A stretch of 41,910 nucleotides of DNA from positions 1-41,910 of the forward strand of contig NZ_BDBP01000093.1 in assembly GCF_001613045.1 (NCBI RefSeq), given 5' to 3'. The notes below the pieces were generated by a model. The model did not search any database, was not told the origin of the DNA, and saw nothing but the letters and a program-made list of their open reading frames with translations. Source of the stretch: Nocardia lijiangensis NBRC 108240. Its GTDB lineage: Bacteria; Actinomycetota; Actinomycetes; Mycobacteriales; Mycobacteriaceae. The first letter of the stretch is position 1; every line of letters begins with the position of its first letter. The position numbers and the translations under genes are program-made. Positions 41,741 to 41,910 of the stretch are shown piece by piece.

Positions 41741-41910
41741 TGCTGCCCGAGAATCCGCTCGTATCCGACGTCGCGATGATGCGCGCCGCGCTCGACGCGG
41801 CCGCGGCCGCCGACCCGCGCGATGTGCCCGTCGGCGCGGTGGTCTTCGATGCGTCCGGTCGCGAGTTGGCCCGCGCCGCCAATGCGAGGGAGGCGCTCGG
41901 CGACCCGACC
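41734..41910 (+). CDS. tadA: tRNA-specific adenosine deaminase, N-terminal part
   Basis: Partial: 59 codons from ATG 41734 to the window edge. ALDAAAAADPRDVPVGAVVFDASGRELARAANAREALGDPT matches the start of TadA. The HAE zinc motif would follow just past the edge. TadA converts A34 of tRNA-Arg(ACG) to inosine; that tRNA is encoded at 26037. The start follows GAGG at 7-9 nt. Its neighbour upstream is the deaminase-associated protein, as is usual in actinobacteria. Confidence 0.85.
   Translation, partial: MSVLPENPLVSDVAMMRAALDAAAAADPRDVPVGAVVFDASGRELARAANAREALGDPT

Overview
The window is high-GC actinobacterial chromosome from a mycolic-acid bacterium, most likely Nocardia. The support is a galactan biosynthesis and export set (rmlB, glfT2, glfT1, wzt, wzm), the proteasome activator bpa with a C-terminal GQYL tail, an antigen 85-like mycolyltransferase, KasA- and FadD32-like proteins, mycothiol-type maleylpyruvate isomerase homology and a stand-alone nitric oxide synthase oxygenase. 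From memory, the gene content resembles the M. tuberculosis Rv3752c-Rv3784 neighbourhood plus Rv3808c (glfT2), with rearrangements and insertions. This synteny was not computed.

Layout. 1-1554: two tandem paralogous secreted glycine-zipper proteins (the first cut by the window edge). 1861-8594: rmlB, a small membrane protein, a DUF2142 membrane protein overlapping a GT2 glycosyltransferase, a divergent GtrA protein, and glfT2. 8637-11404: a two-domain ABM-like protein, an HSDL2-like SDR and the circularly permuted GTPase rsgA. 11652-15198: minus-strand block bpa-wzm-wzt-glfT1, in which glfT1 starts the galactan chain and Wzm/Wzt is the predicted lipid-linked galactan exporter; glfT2 upstream extends the chain and RmlB supplies the rhamnose precursor pathway. 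15626-19680: cysteine desulfurase-like protein lacking the PLP lysine, quinone oxidoreductase, lactate monooxygenase-like flavoprotein and a MarR regulator.

19705-26109: a tRNA-bounded segment. tRNA-Ser(TGA) is followed by imperfect tandem repeats, a PAP2-like membrane enzyme, nitric oxide synthase, a mycolyltransferase-like esterase, the aromatic/histidinol-phosphate aminotransferase and a dienelactone-hydrolase-like protein, then tRNA-Ser(GCT) and tRNA-Arg(ACG). 26169-31437: accessory-looking stretch with a Fic protein behind an AT-rich promoter carrying two dyads, a maleylpyruvate isomerase-like enzyme, a RidA-like protein, a DUF998 membrane protein, a 37-residue membrane microprotein and a dcm-vsr pair. 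31751-39286: a KasA-like synthase followed by a FadD32-like fatty acyl-AMP ligase, a small monooxygenase, and a heterodimeric ABC exporter with one degenerate ATP site. 39399-41910: glycolipid-binding-domain protein, prephenate dehydrogenase, a tRNA-deaminase-associated protein and the start of tadA.

A window-wide signal is a TANNNT hexamer placed exactly 6 or 7 nt before the start codon of eleven genes. This is the arrangement of actinobacterial leaderless promoters, and I used it to choose several start codons. I did not find a clear multi-gene system without precedent. The best leads are the tandem glycine-zipper proteins, the PLP-lysine-less desulfurase homologue, the KAS-FAAL pair, the Fic gene with its operator-like promoter, and the 38-bp palindrome before the SDR gene.
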